Part shown: positions 23,836 to 26,670 of the stretch, in pieces
How the letters are laid out: the number at the start of each line of letters is the position of its first letter
How positions within the stretch are numbered: the stretch's first letter is position 1
Origin: Deltaproteobacteria bacterium
GTDB taxonomy: Bacteria; Desulfobacterota; DSM-4660; Desulfatiglandales; HGW-15
Assembly: GCA_019308525.1 (NCBI GenBank)
Contig: JAFDIC010000008.1
Location: forward strand, 1-26,670
Direction of reading: 5' to 3'
Length of the DNA stretch: 26,670 bases
Notes under the pieces: model-generated
The model's database searches: none
What the model saw: the letters and a program-made list of their open reading frames with translations, nothing else
What the model was told of the DNA's origin: nothing
Made by a program: the position numbers and the translations under genes

Positions 23836-25029
23836 CTAGTAACGCAAAATGGGGTGGACCCTTTCTTCCTTGACCAACTCCAAGACTCGTTCATAGACTT
23901 CCCTGAAGGGTTCACCGGAATTTTGGAAATAATGGACCCCATGCCTGATATGTGATCGAAATATCCCTCCCGCCATCAGGAGCAATTCCATGTGGGCAAG
24001 GGTTTCAGTGCTCGCCAGGGGATTGAATTTGTCTGGGTCCAGGCGCATGTTAAAGTATCTTGGCATTGTGGCGATTTCCCAGAGGGTGCGCGGCGTGTGA
24101 CATGCCTCGTAAGTAAGCTTAAGCCTTCGGTGGTGGTGCTTCTGGAGGGAAAGTACGCGCGACCTGAGGTCCTTGATAGCCTTACCATGGGCAGGCAGGA
24201 CAAGGGTGACATCTTCAAGCCTTTCCAGTTTCCCCAAGGTCCTCAGGTACGAAAGGAGGTCTCCCGGAATGGGCGTGATGGGGTAAAGAATGGCGTCTCC
24301 GGGCAAGAGTATCTTTCGTCCATCCTGCCGGCCGACCAGGAGACCGATGCTCCCAGCCGAGTGGCCCGGCAAATGCTTTACATGGATATCGTCTATTCTT
24401 GCTCCATTTATCCGGAGCAGAGAATCCTGGAAGACAGGAATGTGGACCGGGAAGGCAAGACCATGGGCCTCACGATTCACATGATCCAGCAGATTCTGGC
24501 TGGGGTACAAAGGTTCAGGCATCCCCAGGGCAACAGTCTTTTCTCTTCCTGCTATCCACCTGCTGAGCATTTCCCAGGGGTTACAGATTGCAGAGGTTTC
24601 AAAGAGGTGGGCCAGGACCTTGGCTTTGCCGTGACGTAATATGGAGGAGCCCTGGAGGAAGTGATCAGGATGTCCGTGCGAGATGACAAGAAGGTCGACA
24701 TCCCCGAAGCCGTATCCAGCCGCTTGCAGTCCGGCCGCAATCTGGCGTTCGCTGTAATCCCAAGGGAGAGCTTCAATCTCAGATGGCACCTGTTCACCAC
24801 GCCAGGTGTAGAACAGCTTCTTGGCCAGAGACGTAGGAATGCCGGTATCCAATAGAACTAGGATGTCGGATTCGATCAGGTATACATGGGTCGGTCCTGG
24901 GCCGACCACATCAGGGCAAAACGTGGGTATCTGAGTGACCCTGGTCCCTGTCCCGGGCAAGGTAAAGCGTCTGACCCTTCCGCTTTTTGATGTGGAATTA
25001 TGCCCCAGCAGGCTGCATTCGATCCCCAT
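23836..25029 (-). CDS. MBL-fold (metallo-beta-lactamase superfamily) hydrolase
   Basis: A 397-residue cytoplasmic metal-dependent hydrolase of unknown substrate; no signal peptide. The zinc ligands are visible: H118-G-H120-P-D122-H123 (HxHxDH), a later His in HLPGHSAGSIGLL, the bridging Asp in LLPGDAILYP, and a last His in VLPAHGKAI. Upstream of these, GPGPTHVYLIESDILVLLDTGIP is the usual first beta-strand region. The C-terminal 110 residues form a helical extension with basic HHHRRLKLTYE, as in glyoxalase-II-like or LACTB2-like members. The ATG at 25029 lacks a good RBS; a TTG about 25 codons further in (LPGTGTRV) is an alternative. It is preceded by its own promoter. Confidence 0.85.
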   Translation of the reverse strand: MGIECSLLGHNSTSKSGRVRRFTLPGTGTRVTQIPTFCPDVVGPGPTHVYLIESDILVLLDTGIPTSLAKKLFYTWRGEQVPSEIEALPWDYSERQIAAGLQAAGYGFGDVDLLVISHGHPDHFLQGSSILRHGKAKVLAHLFETSAICNPWEMLSRWIAGREKTVALGMPEPLYPSQNLLDHVNREAHGLAFPVHIPVFQDSLLRINGARIDDIHVKHLPGHSAGSIGLLVGRQDGRKILLPGDAILYPITPIPGDLLSYLRTLGKLERLEDVTLVLPAHGKAIKDLRSRVLSLQKHHHRRLKLTYEACHTPRTLWEIATMPRYFNMRLDPDKFNPLASTETLAHMELLLMAGGIFRSHIRHGVHYFQNSGEPFREVYERVLELVKEERVHPILRY

Positions 25030-25083
25030 AACAATTATCGGCCTTATGCTAGCGATCTATTCTTGAGCGCAGTGAGGGTAAGG

Positions 25084-25112
25084 ATAATAGCAGATGGGTT
25101 CCGCCGCGTCAA
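25084..25112 (-). promoter_or_regulatory. sigma70 promoter of the MBL-fold gene
   Basis: On the minus strand TTGACG (25112-25107, 5 of 6) is followed after exactly 17 nt by TATTAT (25089-25084, 5 of 6). The start would be near 25077, leaving a leader of about 48 nt before the ATG at 25029. This is one of the best promoter matches in the window. Confidence 0.6.
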
Positions 25113-25206
25113 AACAATATGAGAGATATGTCGTTGTGGGGGCCTGGTACGCGGGAATGGGTTCGGCCAAAAGATATTTCTTGGAGACGGTGGAAGCAGA
25201 AAGACA

Positions 25207-25866
25207 CTAGCTGGTGCCCTCGCTCAGGAGGGATACGTTCCTGATATAACCTTCGGCAGTTCTCTCCGGGTCAATGTGAAGTATCTGGGCATAAGATCTC
25301 AGAAAATTCTTCAAGTAAACGACCGGTGGAAGCCTTTCAACGAGGTCCTTCTCTATGGCATCAAGGATAGGCATGCTGATCCTGGTGACTTCAAAGACCT
25401 CTTGAAGTTCTATTCCGATTTCTTCTCTTATGGCCTTGAGGTCCTTGCCCGAAATCAACTCCTTGCCTGCGACCCGCTCAGAAATGCTTCGAATGTCAAC
25501 TCTTTCAAGTTTCTCCTTGATCCTGTTTACAAAGATATCCTTGTTTTTGGGCGTGTTGACCGGGAACAGGGGCAGGGATCTTCTCTCCCTCTTGCCATCA
25601 AAATGCCTGGGATCAACTATCCCCGCATCCACGAGGAGCTTGTCGTAACGATCCCTCCTTTTCTCGTCGATCAGTGTTAGGAACGCCTCTTCAATCTTTT
25701 TCAAGATAGCCTCCCTTTCTTCGTCAGAGAAAAACGAATAGGTGACGAGAGAATCTTCGCAGTAAAGGGAGAGGGCGTCCTTGTAAGCTTGTCTGATCTC
25801 GAAATCGGAGGCGTCGAAAGGGATTTCAAGGATTTCGTAATAGTTCAAGTCCTCAAACCTTTTCAT
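25207..25866 (-). CDS. degenerate J-domain plus RodZ-like helix-turn-helix protein
   Basis: A 219-residue soluble protein with two modules. Residues about 8-78 look like a J-domain (NYYEILEIPFDASDFEIRQAY, then a helix ending DEKRRDRYDKLL), but the HPD tripeptide that activates DnaK is replaced by C36-E37-D38, so it should not be a working DnaK co-chaperone. Residues about 141-205 match the RodZ-type HTH (LKAIREEIGIELQEVFEV, AIEKDLVERLPPVVYLKNFLRSYAQIL). There is no transmembrane segment, unlike RodZ. The start overlaps the stop of the MinD-type gene (ATGA), so the two are translated together. A role as adaptor for that ATPase, or as a DNA-binding regulator, is inference. Confidence 0.8.
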   Translation of the reverse strand: MKRFEDLNYYEILEIPFDASDFEIRQAYKDALSLYCEDSLVTYSFFSDEEREAILKKIEEAFLTLIDEKRRDRYDKLLVDAGIVDPRHFDGKRERRSLPLFPVNTPKNKDIFVNRIKEKLERVDIRSISERVAGKELISGKDLKAIREEIGIELQEVFEVTRISMPILDAIEKDLVERLPPVVYLKNFLRSYAQILHIDPERTAEGYIRNVSLLSEGTS

Positions 25867-26670
25867 TGAATCCCCAGGGACTGCATCTTCGAGGTGTTGC
25901 TTTGATTGCTCATCCTTTCCGCTATGGCCTGTAGATCCAGGGCTGTAACAGAATAGGCGTACTTGGTCATGTATACGTTTCTGGAGGATACAGCCTCATG
26001 GACCCGTTCGTCATAGTGGATGTTACCTATGAATTCGAATTTGGAAAGAAAGTGTCTCTTGCAGACCTTTTCAATCTTCTTGCCGATTGTTCCGTCTGTC
26101 TGCTTTCGAAACTGGTTCAGGATCAGTTTGAAATCAAACTCCCTCAGATAGTCCCGTAACAGGGCGCCTTTCTCAGGGCCACAGGAGGTGATCAGGTCAA
26201 ACAGTTGTTGAGGTGTCCTGATGGTGACCTTGGATGGCATAGACCTGATATCCTGAACAACCCCTACAAATTCCTCTCTCTTGATGATTTGGTTAATCTT
26301 CCTCGAATAGACGGCCCGGATGAAGTAGAATGTATTCTCGATAGAGGTGGGCTCAGGAGTAAAAATGAAGATACCTTCCCTTGACGTGAGAAAAAAATCC
26401 AGGATATTGAAATTACAGCCCGCACCCAGGTCCAGCAGTACATAATCAAAGGGCAGCCTTTCGATTGCTCGTATAATCTTGAGCTTTTGAGCATAGAAGA
26501 GATTCGATACCTCAGGGGGACAATTCGCGGAACTAATAAGATAGAGGTTGTTGATGGAAGTGGGAACGGCAACTTCCGGCAGGCCTTTGCAAGTCTTGTT
26601 TAGGAATTCGTTGAGTCCTGTGGCAGGGGTCTTCATGCCAAGGAAGGTATGGAGGTTCGCTCCGCCCAGA
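25863..26670 (-). CDS. MinD/ParA-family ATPase (C-terminal part, runs off right edge)
   Basis: The frame is open to the window edge, and the codons before the ATG at 26636 read LGGANLHTFLG. This is the segment after Walker A' in MinD/FleN-like ATPases (usually DLDLGGANLHT), so the ATG at 26636 is internal and the P-loop lies outside. About 269 residues are visible. FDYVLLDLGAG (Walker B region) is followed by FIFTPEPTSIENTFYFIRAVY, typical of the MinD/FleN branch, and LILNQFRK. The C-terminus shows no obvious amphipathic MinD membrane helix. Members of this family position proteins, flagella or plasmids by ATP-dependent dimerisation. It is coupled by ATGA to the J-like/HTH protein, its probable partner. 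Confidence 0.85.
   Translation of the reverse strand, partial: LGGANLHTFLGMKTPATGLNEFLNKTCKGLPEVAVPTSINNLYLISSANCPPEVSNLFYAQKLKIIRAIERLPFDYVLLDLGAGCNFNILDFFLTSREGIFIFTPEPTSIENTFYFIRAVYSRKINQIIKREEFVGVVQDIRSMPSKVTIRTPQQLFDLITSCGPEKGALLRDYLREFDFKLILNQFRKQTDGTIGKKIEKVCKRHFLSKFEFIGNIHYDERVHEAVSSRNVYMTKYAYSVTALDLQAIAERMSNQSNTSKMQSLGIQ

Noticed and set aside
23992..24639. 215-codon plus-strand open frame opposite the MBL-fold gene
   Set aside because: The minus-strand frame has all the metal-binding motifs; the plus-strand product shows none.
25094..25210. 38-codon plus-strand ORF with two MGSA segments (12-bp repeat ATGGGTTCsGCC)
   Set aside because: It overlaps a strong minus-strand promoter and the 3' end of the J-like/HTH gene, and has no good RBS at a suitable distance.
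26634..26636. ATG as the start of the MinD-type ATPase
   Set aside because: The codons upstream in frame encode the conserved LGGANLHTFLG segment, so the gene begins outside the window.

Overview
The window is a chromosomal segment of an anaerobic bacterium, most likely an uncultured member of the Desulfobacterota (former Deltaproteobacteria). This rests on four things: the dcw gene order, a meso-diaminopimelate-type MurE, a TIGR03960-like radical SAM gene directly after ftsZ, and a TupABC tungstate transporter of the kind used by anaerobes with tungsten enzymes. The taxonomic placement is inference. I see no tRNA, rRNA, CRISPR array, insertion sequence or prophage.

Layout. Positions 1-1217 (minus strand) carry an Hsp20 small heat-shock gene followed by the 5' part of a Lon-like AAA protease gene. 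Positions 1218-1571 are a divergent, AT-rich regulatory region with a candidate hsp20 promoter on one side and, on the other, a TTGACA promoter followed by four 10-bp-spaced MraZ boxes. Positions 1572-18969 (plus strand) are a nearly complete dcw cluster: mraZ-rsmH-ftsL-ftsI-murE-murF-mraY-murD-ftsW-murG-murC-murB-ftsQ-ftsA-ftsZ. Many junctions are ATGA or longer overlaps. The exceptions are short spacers before murE, murF and mraY, a 177-bp gap before murD, and a 164-bp gap before ftsZ that holds a perfect 9-bp-arm inverted repeat. No ddl gene is present. Positions 19091-20833 hold a radical SAM gene on the same strand.

From 20911 to the end all genes are on the minus strand. They are tupC, tupB and tupA (tungstate ABC transporter, with a good promoter and a twin palindromic repeat in front of tupA), a metallo-beta-lactamase-fold hydrolase with its own promoter, a degenerate J-domain/RodZ-like HTH protein, and a MinD/ParA-type ATPase that runs off the right edge.

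How the genes work together. MurE, MurF, MurC, MurD, MurB, MraY and MurG make lipid II. FtsW and FtsI polymerise and crosslink it at the septum, organised by FtsZ, FtsA, FtsQ and FtsL. MraZ probably autoregulates the operon. The most interesting points are murG, whose only sensible start is a non-AUG codon (AUU at 12115); the MraZ operator array together with an altered second DNA-binding motif in MraZ; the twin operator at tupA; and the MinD-type ATPase coupled to a J-like/RodZ-HTH adaptor.
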